In this document: positions 34,261 to 43,615 of the stretch, piece by piece
Position numbering within the stretch: the first letter of the stretch is position 1
Layout: each line of letters begins with the position of its first letter
Assembly (NCBI RefSeq): GCF_014696435.1
Contig: NZ_JACJQG010000027.1
Coordinates: forward strand, 1-64,000
Length of the DNA: 64,000 bases
Reading direction: 5' to 3'
From: Calothrix anomala FACHB-343
GTDB lineage: Bacteria > Cyanobacteriota > Cyanobacteriia > Cyanobacteriales > Nostocaceae
Made by a program: the position numbers and the translations under genes
The notes under the pieces: model-generated
Database searches by the model: none
The model's input: only the letters and a program-made list of their open reading frames with translations
Told to the model about the DNA's origin: nothing

Positions 34261-35814
34261 TTACTTAACTCCCAAAAAACCGCGTAAAAACATCATTATG
34301 TTGACAAATACTGTTTCTAACCAAACCATAATCCCATCTAGCAACTCTAAAATTCTTTGTAAGATGTGTTTTTCATAACTGACGAATGTGGCTGTTGTTT
34401 CTATCCAATCTGGCTTGGCTTCTACTTGATTGTTTGTTTTGCGATCGCTCTCAGTTTGAGATATGGAAGCAGAATTTTGGCTACTAGAGGTAACTTTAGC
34501 AGATTTTCGCTGATTGCGGGAGATATTCGGCGCTGTTTTCTTCTTTTGTACCAAATCAGAACTAGAGGCTGATGTTTGTCTAGATTTTTGCTGACTCTTA
34601 ACTAAATTTTGAGGAACAGTAGAAGTAATTGATAAACTTGATGGAGTTTTAACTGAAGGTTTGACAATTATCTCAGACTCGCCATACAAATCGCTCCAAG
34701 TTAACCAAGCATCTGCGCCTATATTTTGATTGACTAACTGGTTATTTGTTGATGTCACCTCAGAACTATCGGCTAATCTTTTACTTGGTGCTTTAATTTC
34801 TGCATCGCTAATATCTAGCTTTTTATAATTTCCCACACCCAAAAAGTAATTGAGTGCAGCTTCAATCAAGGCTGCAAAATTAACATTACTAGTCGCTGTA
34901 ATTTCACCTCTAGCGGCTAATTCCTCTTTCCCATAAAGAAATATCTGCAACTGAGTTTGAGCAATTTGCATCATTTCCTGGCTGCGTTGCTGTATGGGAA
35001 CTATAGCCTTAGTTTCTAAATTGGCTACTGCTGCATCGATAAAAGTTAAGGCTTTTTGATAATTTAATAAATCTTGAGTTTCGTTAAATTTACTTGCATT
35101 TAATACAGAAATTTCTGGCGGATTACTACCAGTAAGCTTTGCTAATAACCGCTCAATTTCTGGTAATGGGTTAGTTTCTTGCTTACTTGCCAATAATTTT
35201 TCCGAATTCCTGTAATTTCCAATTTCACTAATAATTTTTGCTTCTAATTTTGCTTGCTGTTGCGGTGTTAAAATATCCAGAATTTCATTATCCGCAGTAA
35301 TTAGTAATAAATTCCGCTTTTCTATATCTGTGGCAATTCCTCGTACCATTAAATACATAGGCGCAGGGTTGAGACTCTGAACCTGATTTTTTGGCGGAGT
35401 TGTTGATAAAACTAAGCTAGATTCAGTAGTTGATTGTTGCGGAGAAATTTTCTCCTTGAGAAATTTTAGGAAATCTAAAGAATTTGGCAATGATAATCTG
35501 TCGTTTGAGGGGGTGGCAGTATCATCGGTAAATGGTAAATTTTTGACAGTCTCTAATACATTTACAATGGGTTTGTCAACTTGTGGTTCTAACTGTGGTT
35601 TGGCTTGAGTTGGTTGACCATCTAAGGTTCTCTCTGATGATTGACTAGAATGCAACCACATATATACAGGATACAGTATGGCTTCAACACCCCATTTAGT
35701 AGCCACTTGTACGTAGCGAATGGTGTGTTCTAATTGTTCTGTCAACCGCCGAGATTGCTGGTGGACAAAGTTAAAGATTCTGCTTTGATAACGACCAGAG
35801 GAACCGAAAGACAT
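34261..35814 (-). CDS. Conserved cyanobacterial protein with C-terminal hydrophobic helix
   Basis: The 517-residue protein has a conserved N-terminus (YQSRIFNFVHQQSRRLTEQL, then WGVEAILYPVYMWLH), a long Ser/Thr/Gln-rich region with a central block that looks folded (YLMVRGIATDIEKRNLLLIT, PQQQAKLEAKIISEIGNY) and a C-terminal amphipathic to hydrophobic helix (ILELLDGIMVWLETVFVNIM). It may attach to membranes at both ends. I do not recognise its function. It is divergent from the alpha-mannosidase gene, with 105 bp between starts. Confidence 0.75.
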   Translation of the reverse strand: MSFGSSGRYQSRIFNFVHQQSRRLTEQLEHTIRYVQVATKWGVEAILYPVYMWLHSSQSSERTLDGQPTQAKPQLEPQVDKPIVNVLETVKNLPFTDDTATPSNDRLSLPNSLDFLKFLKEKISPQQSTTESSLVLSTTPPKNQVQSLNPAPMYLMVRGIATDIEKRNLLLITADNEILDILTPQQQAKLEAKIISEIGNYRNSEKLLASKQETNPLPEIERLLAKLTGSNPPEISVLNASKFNETQDLLNYQKALTFIDAAVANLETKAIVPIQQRSQEMMQIAQTQLQIFLYGKEELAARGEITATSNVNFAALIEAALNYFLGVGNYKKLDISDAEIKAPSKRLADSSEVTSTNNQLVNQNIGADAWLTWSDLYGESEIIVKPSVKTPSSLSITSTVPQNLVKSQQKSRQTSASSSDLVQKKKTAPNISRNQRKSAKVTSSSQNSASISQTESDRKTNNQVEAKPDWIETTATFVSYEKHILQRILELLDGIMVWLETVFVNIMMFLRGFLGVK

Positions 35815-35919
35815 GGTAGTGATTTGTTAGTTAGAACTTGATTGATCTGCGAGACTCCCACTGCACAGTCACAACGACAAATTTTTAATTATCGTAAGTG
35901 CCATAATCTTAGCCAAAAT

Positions 35920-38900
35920 ATGACCCCTTCTGTAAACCAATCTCATACTAAATTAATCTCTGAGGCAATTGAGCAATTACGTGCTTGTTGTCAAGTTAAT
36001 GTTCAGTTTCAGTGGTTATACTGTGAAAGTGACAGTAATATTGCTGGTGTAATGGCGGCTGATTTGTCGCAATGGGCACCTGTGAATCTCAATGAAAAAG
36101 GCAATATTGCTTGGAATGGAGGGAAAAAAGTTGTCTGGTTGCTGCAAAAGTTGGTGGTTCCTCAAGATTTACAGCGTTATCCTTTGGCGGGGTTAGCTTT
36201 GCGGTTGGCGTTGCTTTGGTGGGCTGATGTGGCTGAGGTTTATGTGAATGGGGAGTTGGTGCTGGAAGGAGATTTATTTGATTGTGCGCCTAGAGTTTTG
36301 TTGAGTCGGGGGGTAAAGCCAGGTGATGAGTTTACTGTGGCTTTACGGTTGGTGAGTCCGGGACACGATCGCGGTGCTTTGGTGCGATCGCTTTTAATTT
36401 ACGAGTCTCCTGATTATAATTATCCCGATGCGGGTTTTGTGGCTGATGAGTTGGCTTTGGTACAGCTTTATTTGGAAAGGTTTGCGCCGGAGAAGTTGAC
36501 TGTGTTGGCGGAGGTGGTAAAAGGGATAACGAACCGCAGAGGCGCAGAGAACACAGAGGAAGAGAGGGAAGAGAAGTTATTATCTATTCGCGATCGCTTA
36601 ATTAAATCTAAAATCCAAAATCCAAAATCTAAAATATATTTGTTGGGTCATGCGCATTTAGATTTAGCATGGTTATGGCCTGTAAGTGAAACTTGGAATG
36701 CAGCACAGCGCACTTTTGAGTCGGTGCTGAAGTTGCAAGCGGATTTTCCCGATTTAATTTATTGTCATTCTACGCCAGCTTTGTATGCTTGGATTGAAGA
36801 ACATCGCCCAGATTTATTTGCGCAAATTCAAGAAGCGGTAGCTGCTGGAAAATGGGAAGTTATCGGGGGTTTGTGGGTAGAACCGGATTTAAATTTGATT
36901 GCGGGAGAAGCGATCGCGCGTCAGTTATTATATGGTCAAAGATATACCCAGGAAAAATTTGGCAGAATTTCGCCTATAGCTTGGTTACCCGATAGTTTTG
37001 GTTTTTGTGCGACTTTACCGCAGTTTTTCGCGAATGCGGGAATTGAATATTTTGTCACCCAAAAGTTGCGCTGGAACGATACTACTAAATTTGATTATCA
37101 GACTTTTTGGTGGCGATCGCCTGATGGTAGTCAAGTATTTAGTTATATGTCTGCACTCATCGGTCAAGGTATCGACCCCATGCAGATGGCAAGTTACGCC
37201 TATGAATGGCAAACTCAAACTAGTATACCTGATGCGCTGTGGTTACCGGGAATTGGCGATCATGGCGGCGGCCCTACCCGTGATATGTTAGAAATTGCCC
37301 AACGCTGGCAAAATTCGCCCTTTTTCCCCAATTTAGAATTTACCACCGCCGAAACCTATCTCCAACACCTCCTCAACTCTCCCCCATCCCCTCACCCTGT
37401 CTGGGATGATGAACTTTATCTAGAATTCCATCGTGGTTGTTATACTACTCACGGCGACCAAAAACGTTGGAATCGTCGTTGTGAAAATTTATTGTATCAA
37501 GCGGAATTGTTTGCAAGTTTAGCCAGCGTCAGTTTTGGTGAAGAATACCCGAAAGCAGAGATAGAAAAAGCTTGGAAACAGCTATTATTTGAGCAATTCC
37601 ACGATATTTTACCCGGTTCTGCCATTACTCAAGTTTATGTAGATGCTTTACCGGAATGGCAAGAAATAGAGCGAGTCGGCACAAAGATATTAAATGAATC
37701 ACTTTTAGCGATCGCATCTTATATCAACTTACCACAACCACCACAACCAGATAGTTTACCTGTTGTCGTCTTTAATTCCCTTAATTGGCAACGTTCAGAA
37801 GTAGTTGCTGTTAACTTACCCACACCAGTAACTTCTCACCAACAATGGCAAGTTTACGATAGTTCGGGAAATAAGGTCATATCTCAGCTAAAAGACTCAT
37901 CAACCTTATTATTTTCCGCCACAGCTATTCCCTCCGTCGGATATCGGCTATTTTGGCTCGTTCCTACTGCTACTGTCTCCCCTTCTTCCCCACCTTCCGC
38001 AGACTGGGTTCTCGAAAATGAATACCTGCGCGTTGAGGTGAATCCCCAAACCGGAGATTTAGCCAGTGTCTTTGATAAAACTCATCAACGAGAAGTATTA
38101 AGCGGTGCGGGTAATCAACTCCAAGCTTTTCAAGATAGCGGTCAATATTGGGATGCTTGGAATATTGACCCCAATTATGCGCAACATCCTTTACCGCCAA
38201 CTACCCTCAAATCAATTGAATGGCTAGAACAAGGCGCAGTCCAAAGTCGTTTGCGAGTGATCCGCCAATTAGGTAAATCGGAATTTTGCCAAGATTATAT
38301 ATTATCTGTCAGCGTACCTGTACTCAAAATTGCCACCACTGTTGATTGGCAAGAAAGTCATGTATTGGTGAAAGCTGCTTTTCCTCTCAACATCGAAGCA
38401 GACTTTGCTACCTATGAAATACCTTGCGGTGCGATTCGCCGTTCCACTAAACCGCAAACCCCCGCCGAAAAAGCTAAGTGGGAAGTTCCCGCCCTGCGTT
38501 GGGCTGATTTGACAGGAGAAACCCTTGGATTATTTTACGGTATCAGTTTACTAAACGATTGTAAATATGGTTATGACGCTCAACCTAACCAATTACGCCT
38601 AACTTTACTACGCAGTCCCCACTGGCCGAATCCTGAAGCTGACCGAGGTTTTCACGAATTTACCTATGCTTTATATCCCCACGCCGAGAGTTGGGAATCA
38701 GCCCAGACAGTGAAGCGCGGTTATGAGTTAAATATCCCATTGCAAGTAATTGTTAATCTGCCAAATCATCCTAATTCAGCTTCAAAGACTCCCGAAACCA
38801 GAAGTTTCCTCAATTTATCGGCTGATAACTTAATCTTAATGGCACTCAAACAATCTGAAGACAACCCACAGCAATTAATTCTGCGTTGTTATGAATGTCA

Positions 38901-39072
38901 CGGCGATACCGCTCAGTTATCTTTGCAAAATGATATGGGCTTCATTCTTGGCGATGCTGTAGATTTATTGGAGCATTCTCAAACCAAAGAATTCTCATCT
39001 GGGCAACAAATCTTCACGATTAGCCCTTGGAAAATTAACACTTTCCAGATTATACCAGAAACCAACCCTTGA
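35920..39072 (+). CDS. Alpha-mannosidase, glycoside hydrolase family 38
   Basis: ATG 35920 gives 1050 residues; a TTG at 35842 would add 26 without support. After a non-catalytic N-terminal beta domain (about 1-200), the GH38 catalytic domain starts at LLGHAHLDLAWLWP (241-254), holding the zinc His and Asp. The nucleophile is the Asp of WLPDSFGF near 357, and GDHGGGPTRDM near 447 and HRGCYTTHGDQK near 510 are typical. The C-terminal beta-sandwich part is complete. The enzyme removes alpha-mannosyl residues and has no signal peptide, so it is probably cytoplasmic. Between the N-terminal and catalytic domains two dispersed genomic repeats are translated in frame (residues about 204-239). Confidence 0.95.
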   Translation: MTPSVNQSHTKLISEAIEQLRACCQVNVQFQWLYCESDSNIAGVMAADLSQWAPVNLNEKGNIAWNGGKKVVWLLQKLVVPQDLQRYPLAGLALRLALLWWADVAEVYVNGELVLEGDLFDCAPRVLLSRGVKPGDEFTVALRLVSPGHDRGALVRSLLIYESPDYNYPDAGFVADELALVQLYLERFAPEKLTVLAEVVKGITNRRGAENTEEEREEKLLSIRDRLIKSKIQNPKSKIYLLGHAHLDLAWLWPVSETWNAAQRTFESVLKLQADFPDLIYCHSTPALYAWIEEHRPDLFAQIQEAVAAGKWEVIGGLWVEPDLNLIAGEAIARQLLYGQRYTQEKFGRISPIAWLPDSFGFCATLPQFFANAGIEYFVTQKLRWNDTTKFDYQTFWWRSPDGSQVFSYMSALIGQGIDPMQMASYAYEWQTQTSIPDALWLPGIGDHGGGPTRDMLEIAQRWQNSPFFPNLEFTTAETYLQHLLNSPPSPHPVWDDELYLEFHRGCYTTHGDQKRWNRRCENLLYQAELFASLASVSFGEEYPKAEIEKAWKQLLFEQFHDILPGSAITQVYVDALPEWQEIERVGTKILNESLLAIASYINLPQPPQPDSLPVVVFNSLNWQRSEVVAVNLPTPVTSHQQWQVYDSSGNKVISQLKDSSTLLFSATAIPSVGYRLFWLVPTATVSPSSPPSADWVLENEYLRVEVNPQTGDLASVFDKTHQREVLSGAGNQLQAFQDSGQYWDAWNIDPNYAQHPLPPTTLKSIEWLEQGAVQSRLRVIRQLGKSEFCQDYILSVSVPVLKIATTVDWQESHVLVKAAFPLNIEADFATYEIPCGAIRRSTKPQTPAEKAKWEVPALRWADLTGETLGLFYGISLLNDCKYGYDAQPNQLRLTLLRSPHWPNPEADRGFHEFTYALYPHAESWESAQTVKRGYELNIPLQVIVNLPNHPNSASKTPETRSFLNLSADNLILMALKQSEDNPQQLILRCYECHGDTAQLSLQNDMGFILGDAVDLLEHSQTKEFSSGQQIFTISPWKINTFQIIPETNP
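36530..36639. repeat. Two dispersed repeats inside the alpha-mannosidase gene
   Basis: CGAACCGCAGAGGCGCAGAG and the following ACACAGAGGAAGAGAGGG (36530-36570) belong to the AACGCAGAGGCGCAGAGG repeat family; an inverted relative lies at 45500-45527. A HIP1 site (36592) and an STRR of AATCCAA/AATCTAA units (36605-36636) follow. All stay in frame and encode NRRGAENTEEEREEK and SKIQNPKSKI. Confidence 0.85.
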
Positions 39073-39114
39073 ATTTACAGACGCGACGATTTGCGTCTGT
39101 AACCTAAGCTAGCT

Positions 39115-39246
39115 TTAGTCTTCGTGATCTTCAAAGGGATCTGACAATTCCCTGCTGGGAGGGCCAAAGGAGATATAGATTCCCCAGCCAGTAATGCCGA
39201 TAACAGCAACGGCGACAGAAATGATAAGAACTATTGCGGGTTCCAT
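39115..39246 (-). CDS. psbN: Photosystem II assembly protein PsbN
   Basis: Minus-strand translation from ATG 39246 gives 43 residues: MEPAIVLIISVAVAVIGITG, then a segment ending SFGPPSRELSDPFEDHED. The hydrophobic helix followed by FGPPS.EL.DPFE.HED is the PsbN signature. PsbN is a thylakoid protein needed for assembly or repair of the photosystem II reaction centre and is not a stable subunit. It is divergent from psbH, 85 bp apart, the usual cyanobacterial arrangement. Confidence 0.97.
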   Translation of the reverse strand: MEPAIVLIISVAVAVIGITGWGIYISFGPPSRELSDPFEDHED

Positions 39247-39331
39247 AATTGAAAGATTTATTATGAGTGCTATTCTTATAGAATATTACAGAAGATTAAA
39301 AAAAGCTTTGGCAAGTAATCTTAGGTGAACT

Positions 39332-39535
39332 ATGGCACAAAGGACAAGGTTGGGAGATATACTGAGACCCCTAAACTCTGAGTATGGTAAAGTTGCTCCT
39401 GGTTGGGGAACTACACCAGTAATGGCTGTTTTTATGCTATTATTTTTCGTTTTCTTGCTGATTATTCTCCAAGTCTATAACAAGACCATCCTCATTCAGG
39501 ATGTATTGGTTGATTGGCGCAGTCTAGGCCGTTAA
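39332..39535 (+). CDS. psbH: Photosystem II subunit PsbH
   Basis: The 67-residue protein has a soluble N-terminus ([20 protein letters not shown]), one thylakoid membrane helix (about 28-50, [19 protein letters not shown]) and the conserved end [16 protein letters not shown]. PsbH is a small intrinsic subunit near CP47 that stabilises the quinone site. A clear rho-independent terminator follows at 39577. Confidence 0.98.
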   Translation: MAQRTRLGDILRPLNSEYGKVAPGWGTTPVMAVFMLLFFVFLLIILQVYNKTILIQDVLVDWRSLGR

Positions 39536-39576
39536 TCTAGACAAAGCTCAATAGCTTAAAGAATAAGCGTAGTGAC

Positions 39577-39599
39577 ACCCGGCTCATCCGGGTTTTTTT
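39577..39599 (+). terminator. Rho-independent terminator of psbH
   Basis: ACCCGG and CCGGGT pair around the loop CTCAT and are followed by seven T residues. Confidence 0.93.
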
Positions 39600-39702
39600 G
39601 TAGATTTGATAAACAAAAGTTAATCAAAAACAAGTCAACATATATATAGGAAGACTGCATTCTTCTTGTTTAATTCAACTGTCAATTTAGCGGAACAACA
39701 CC

Positions 39703-39957
39703 ATGAATATCTTTGGTATTGGCTTGCCAGAAATGGCTGTAATTTTGGTAGTAGCACTACTAGTATTCGGGCCGAAAAAGCTACCAGAAATTGGGCGTAG
39801 CTTAGGTAAAGCTATTCGCGGCTTCCAAGAAGCTTCTAACGAATTTCAAACCGAGTTCAAGCGCGAAGCCGAACAACTAGAGCAAGCGGTGAAAACCACT
39901 GCGGAACTCGAACCCAAGCAAATCGAAGCCGCTCCATCAGAACAGCCGAAAAGCTAA
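39703..39957 (+). CDS. tatA: Sec-independent translocase TatA/E
   Basis: The 84-residue protein has the TatA layout: a short N-terminal membrane helix ([20 protein letters not shown]), the hinge FGPKKLPE near residue 23, an amphipathic helix ([19 protein letters not shown]) and a charged tail. TatA forms the pore for folded proteins with twin-arginine signals, in plasma and thylakoid membranes. No tatC is adjacent, as is common in cyanobacteria. Confidence 0.95.
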   Translation: MNIFGIGLPEMAVILVVALLVFGPKKLPEIGRSLGKAIRGFQEASNEFQTEFKREAEQLEQAVKTTAELEPKQIEAAPSEQPKS

Positions 39958-40068
39958 CTAAAAGCTAAAATGGGTAGTTGGCAATTTTAGATTTTAGATT
40001 GCCGATTTTAGATTGTTATCAAATCTCAAATCCTCAAGCTTCAATTATTACTGGCGTCGCGCCAAACC

Positions 40069-40104
40069 TCAAATCCAAAATCCAAAATCCAAAATCCAAA
40101 ATTG
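40069..40104. repeat. STRR AAATCCA abutting the pth start codon
   Basis: Five AAATCCA units end two bases before the ATG of pth at 40106, so the leader has no Shine-Dalgarno sequence. Palindromic AATTTTAGATTTTAGATT/AATC repeats precede it from 39980. Confidence 0.9.
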
Positions 40105-40105
40105 A

Positions 40106-40753
40106 ATGACAGAGGCTGTTACAAAACCAGCTTTGGTAATTCCCCAGCTAATTGTCGGGTTGGGGAATCCAGAGCCAAAATACGACCAAACCCGCCACAA
40201 TATTGGCTTTGCGGCTATTGACGCCATAGCACGGGCGTGGAAAATTCCCTTAGCAGAAAATAAGAAGTTTCAAGGCGAGTACGGTGAAGGTGTTGCGCCT
40301 GTTGGCGGTAAAATCCGCTTACTCAAGCCCTTAACTTACATGAATCGTTCCGGACAATCTATTCAAGCAGTGACTAGCTGGTATAAATTGCCGCCAGAGT
40401 CAGTGTTAGTGATTTATGATGAGATGGATTTACCTTTAGGTAAGACTCGTCTGCGCATGTCTGGTTCTGCTGGGGGGCATAATGGAATGAAAAGTGCGAT
40501 CGCACATTTAAGTTCACAAAATTTCCCCAGATTGCGTATTGGTATCGGTAAACCCAAAAATTCAGCTAATGATGATTCTGGCGCTGTTTCTCATGTATTG
40601 GGACGTTTCTCGGCTAACGAAAATCAAGTCATGTCTCTAGTACTGCAGTTTGTGGTTGAGTGTGTAGAACTCAGCCTCAAACAAGGTGTAGAAAAAGCAA
40701 TGAACCGTTGTAACAGCCGCAGCATTGAAATTCCTGAATCTGAGTCAGCTTAA
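40106..40753 (+). CDS. pth: Peptidyl-tRNA hydrolase
   Basis: The 215-residue protein contains IVGLGNPEPKYDQTRHNIGF with the catalytic His at residue 31, NKKFQGEYGEG, LKPLTYMNRSGQSI near 75, VIYDEMDLPLGKTRLR near 103 with the catalytic Asp, and GSAGGHNGMKSAIAHLS. It releases stalled peptidyl-tRNAs by cutting the ester bond. ATG 40106 directly follows an STRR and has no ribosome binding site, so translation may start by another route or depend on the A-rich leader. Confidence 0.97.
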   Translation: MTEAVTKPALVIPQLIVGLGNPEPKYDQTRHNIGFAAIDAIARAWKIPLAENKKFQGEYGEGVAPVGGKIRLLKPLTYMNRSGQSIQAVTSWYKLPPESVLVIYDEMDLPLGKTRLRMSGSAGGHNGMKSAIAHLSSQNFPRLRIGIGKPKNSANDDSGAVSHVLGRFSANENQVMSLVLQFVVECVELSLKQGVEKAMNRCNSRSIEIPESESA

Positions 40754-40998
40754 ACACAGGCTGTTCAACGGTTGTTCTGGTTATTTTCCCATTCTTGTGG
40801 TTGATGGACAGCGATTGTCGCTGTCTCCATCTAACCGTAATTCAGGCATTTCACCCGCCCCACATTTGGGTAAAAGAATTCACTCACGCCCCAAATCAGG
40901 AGTGCGATAAATCTTTGTTAATTTTCGTCAGCATCATGACAACGTCTTGTTGCTTGTTTAAGAGCTTGTCTTCAAACAGCGCTACTACCAAAATAGGT

Positions 40999-41178
40999 TT
41001 ATTTAAAACGTCTCTTGCGTCTAGCTGCCACTGCTTTACGTTTACGCTTTTCCAATGGTGTTTCAAAGTGCCGATGATACTTTACGTCAGCTAATATACC
41101 AGCTTTGGAAACCTGGCGCTTAAAGCGACGTAGTGCTGAGTCTATTCCTTCGTTCTCTCCTAAAACCACTTGGGTCAT
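40999..41178 (-). CDS. rpsU: Ribosomal protein S21, copy 1
   Basis: ATG 41178 ([20 protein letters not shown]) gives 59 residues, the usual S21 length; an upstream frame to 41223 adds an unconserved leader. The protein is highly basic ([16 protein letters not shown] at the end). S21 binds the 30S platform and takes part in initiation. A second, divergent copy lies at 50319-50513. 40754-40998 on its downstream side shows no gene. Confidence 0.95.
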   Translation of the reverse strand: MTQVVLGENEGIDSALRRFKRQVSKAGILADVKYHRHFETPLEKRKRKAVAARRKRRFK

Positions 41179-41442
41179 TCTTGCTGTATCCTCACGATCG
41201 ATTAGTTTCCATTGTAATAGCACCCCCTAACTTAGCAAAACTCCCCTAGCCAATAACGATGCAAAAATATAGTTTTTCACATTGGGCTAGGTTGTTTGTT
41301 ACTGGAGCGTGCAAAATTTTACTACATTAGCATAATTTTTGCGCTCTTTGAGAAAATGAAGCGATCGCATCTTCACATTCCCCAACTAAAAAACAGGGAT
41401 TAGGGACTAGGAGCTAGGTGTGAGGAGATAGAGAGGTGAAAT

Positions 41443-41787
41443 TTAGAAATTGATTCTCCCCTGAGTCAACATTTTATAGCCAGCAACCAAGGCTGCAAAA
41501 GCTACAAAAAAATTCCACAAACTAGTTGGTTTTAAAATCACTCCACCACTGAAAACAACTAAGACTATTCCTACACCTAAAAGAATCCATCCCAAATTCT
41601 CCGTTTCTTTACGGAAAAAGATTAACGTCATAACACCAGCCATGATGGCCAAAAATGAACCAATAGCAGGTATCTTGCTATAAAAGTACGGATAATAACC
41701 AGTAGCAAATATAATATTTTGTCCCAAAAAGTATATACCGAGAAACAATAAGTCTAAACCTAAGAGTTTGATTAACAGCCTGCTCAT
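41443..41787 (-). CDS. Small integral membrane protein (114 aa)
   Basis: Four hydrophobic segments can be placed (about residues 4-27, 37-60, 66-85 and 90-108), with positively charged loops (FFRKETENLG). No domain is recognised. ATG 41787 has a weak AAGAG upstream. It may have no operon partner. Confidence 0.7.
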   Translation of the reverse strand: MSRLLIKLLGLDLLFLGIYFLGQNIIFATGYYPYFYSKIPAIGSFLAIMAGVMTLIFFRKETENLGWILLGVGIVLVVFSGGVILKPTSLWNFFVAFAALVAGYKMLTQGRINF

Positions 41788-42441
41788 ATTTTTCTCTTAA
41801 TAGTAATTCGATTATATATTGAGCTTTTCAGTTGTTACAAAAACTTCAGTTAAGTCCGTATAAAAATATATTAATTTTTTCTAAAATTTTCTAAAATTAG
41901 CTAACTTTATTTAAGAAAATATTTATAACGTAAATATTAAGTACGGTGAGTTACAGCTATGCAAGGATTGGGTAACTCAAGAGAGTGAAAATTACCCGTA
42001 ATGCAACTTCCTTTTTGGTGCGTTAAGCGTTGTTATAACACAACCTACAATTTAAGGTTTATTTTAGAAATTATCACAAAGTTGGTGAGGTACAGATAAT
42101 CGTTGATTGTAGGGGCATTGGCACTGCCATGCCCCGAAGCGCGTACCTCATTTACCTGAAATATGCTGTAAATAAATTCCTAGTCGGCTAATCACCAAAA
42201 AATCTCTTGTCTCTAGCCCCTAGTCACTAGCCTCTAGCCCCTTATTTTCCGAGAATTCTGTGCAGAAGATATCAAGTCTATCAGTTCGGTAAACCTCATC
42301 ATTGATCTGACCATCAGCCCTCAAAGTCAATCTATCTCAAGAGCAGTCCGGAAAATAGCTGGAGTACGGTAAACTACAATACTAAACTGAGATAGTAACC
42401 GTTACAATCAAAGCAATAAAGCAAGTGGAGGAGCCACCAGG
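41788..42441. other. Intergenic region with family E core and STRR
   Basis: GATTGTAGGGGCATTGGCAC and TGCCATGCCCC (42104-42138) form a core-only copy of family E. CTAGCCCCTAGTCACTAGCC-type units lie at 42212-42242. The last 150 bp are the leader of the DUF4870 gene. No gene was seen. Confidence 0.7.
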
Positions 42442-42816
42442 ATGCAAATTACATACGATTCTGATAAGCGTAAATTGCTATCCTCTCTATGTCATGGGGC
42501 GATTTTCTTTAGTACAACATTATTGTCGGTGGGAGTGCCAATAGTCATTAACATCATTTCCGACGACCCAGTTGTTAAAAGCAACGCCAAAGAATCGATT
42601 AATTTTCACTTCAATGTTTGGTTTTGGGCAACTGTAATTGGCGTACCTATTGGAATTTTAACTTGGTTAACCTTTGGTATCGCCGGATTTTTACTATTTC
42701 CCATTATCGCTTTAGGCTTTTTACTGCATTGGGGACTGACAATTTGGGCGCTATTTCACTGTCTAACTAATCCAGATGAGCCGTTCCGTTATCCGTTCAT
42801 TTTTAGACTGTTGTAA
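42442..42816 (+). CDS. DUF4870 membrane protein
   Basis: The 124-residue protein fits DUF4870 (Tic20-like small membrane proteins): an N-terminal LLSSLCHGAIFFSTTLLS segment, NAKESINFHFNVWFW near residue 48 (the family's AL.F.. N.Q-like motif), and two further helices ending GLTIWALFHCL. GGAGGAG and CACCAGG upstream of ATG 42442 give a strong ribosome binding site. Confidence 0.85.
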   Translation: MQITYDSDKRKLLSSLCHGAIFFSTTLLSVGVPIVINIISDDPVVKSNAKESINFHFNVWFWATVIGVPIGILTWLTFGIAGFLLFPIIALGFLLHWGLTIWALFHCLTNPDEPFRYPFIFRLL

Positions 42817-43000
42817 TCACCAAATTAATTTGAAAATCCCCAGAAATAGATTAGTTAAATTTTAAATAATGAGGGTGCGTCAGTTCTAGAAATTGAACAT
42901 ACAGCGATGTCTGTATTTCCGACACACCCTTAAATTTTATATAGACTTGAGATCCTTACCAATGACCAATGACCAATGACCAATGACAAATAACCAATTC

Positions 43001-43615
43001 CTAAGCCAACGGAACTTCGATATTTTCTACTTTGAGTAAAATTTTCAGTAAAGCGACGACACCAATTTGGGTGGACACTTCATCAGCATCCCATTTACCA
43101 TCGCTTTTATATTTACCTTGAGTGTAATGATTAGTAGCTGACCAAAGGTAAGGACTAAAGACTTCTGGATGGTACATTCTATAGCCAAAACCGTTAAATC
43201 TTTCTAGCTGCCAAAGCTGTGCTGCTAAACTCCAGTCTTTTACTTTATCAAAATCTTTTAAAGTTAAAGCATCAATTGCACTTTCTTCCCAAGTATATCC
43301 TGATTCCCAGCCATTGATAGGTTCGGCTAAGGGTCTACCCGGAGGGGTGTTAACAGTACGTTTTTTTAGCGAATCGCCATTATGCAGGTGTCTGGTGAAC
43401 TTGAGAGAAGATTCCATATTGTGGATAACTGCGATAAAGTACCAGGGAACATTAATTTGTCGCTGTATTGCTCTGTAGCGTCGGCGATATGAGGAGATTT
43501 GCGTCACTATATCTTGAACCAGGTTCAATTTCTCTGGCTTAATTTCGCAAGTACTCCAAAGTCTTTGATATTCCGGTTTGAGGTCGCGCAGTCTAACTGA
43601 TATTTCTGTTGTCAT
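43001..43615 (-). CDS. Putative peptidoglycan hydrolase, lysozyme-like
   Basis: ATG 43615 (MTTEISVRLRDLKPEY) is preferred to ATG 43627, giving 204 residues. The region YFIAVIHNMESSLKFTRHLH near residue 60 followed by NGDSLKKRTVNTPPGRPLAE has a Glu placed as in lysozyme-fold muramidases, and GWSESAIDAL-like and FNGFGYRMYHPEVFSPYLWS blocks follow. There is no signal peptide. Its class is judged from motif resemblance only. Two other envelope-type proteins without signal peptides lie nearby at 44269 and 53582. Confidence 0.55.
   Translation of the reverse strand: MTTEISVRLRDLKPEYQRLWSTCEIKPEKLNLVQDIVTQISSYRRRYRAIQRQINVPWYFIAVIHNMESSLKFTRHLHNGDSLKKRTVNTPPGRPLAEPINGWESGYTWEESAIDALTLKDFDKVKDWSLAAQLWQLERFNGFGYRMYHPEVFSPYLWSATNHYTQGKYKSDGKWDADEVSTQIGVVALLKILLKVENIEVPLA

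Noticed and set aside
40725-41094. Two short frames after pth
   Set aside because: They overlap each other and rpsU antisense, and show no conserved features.
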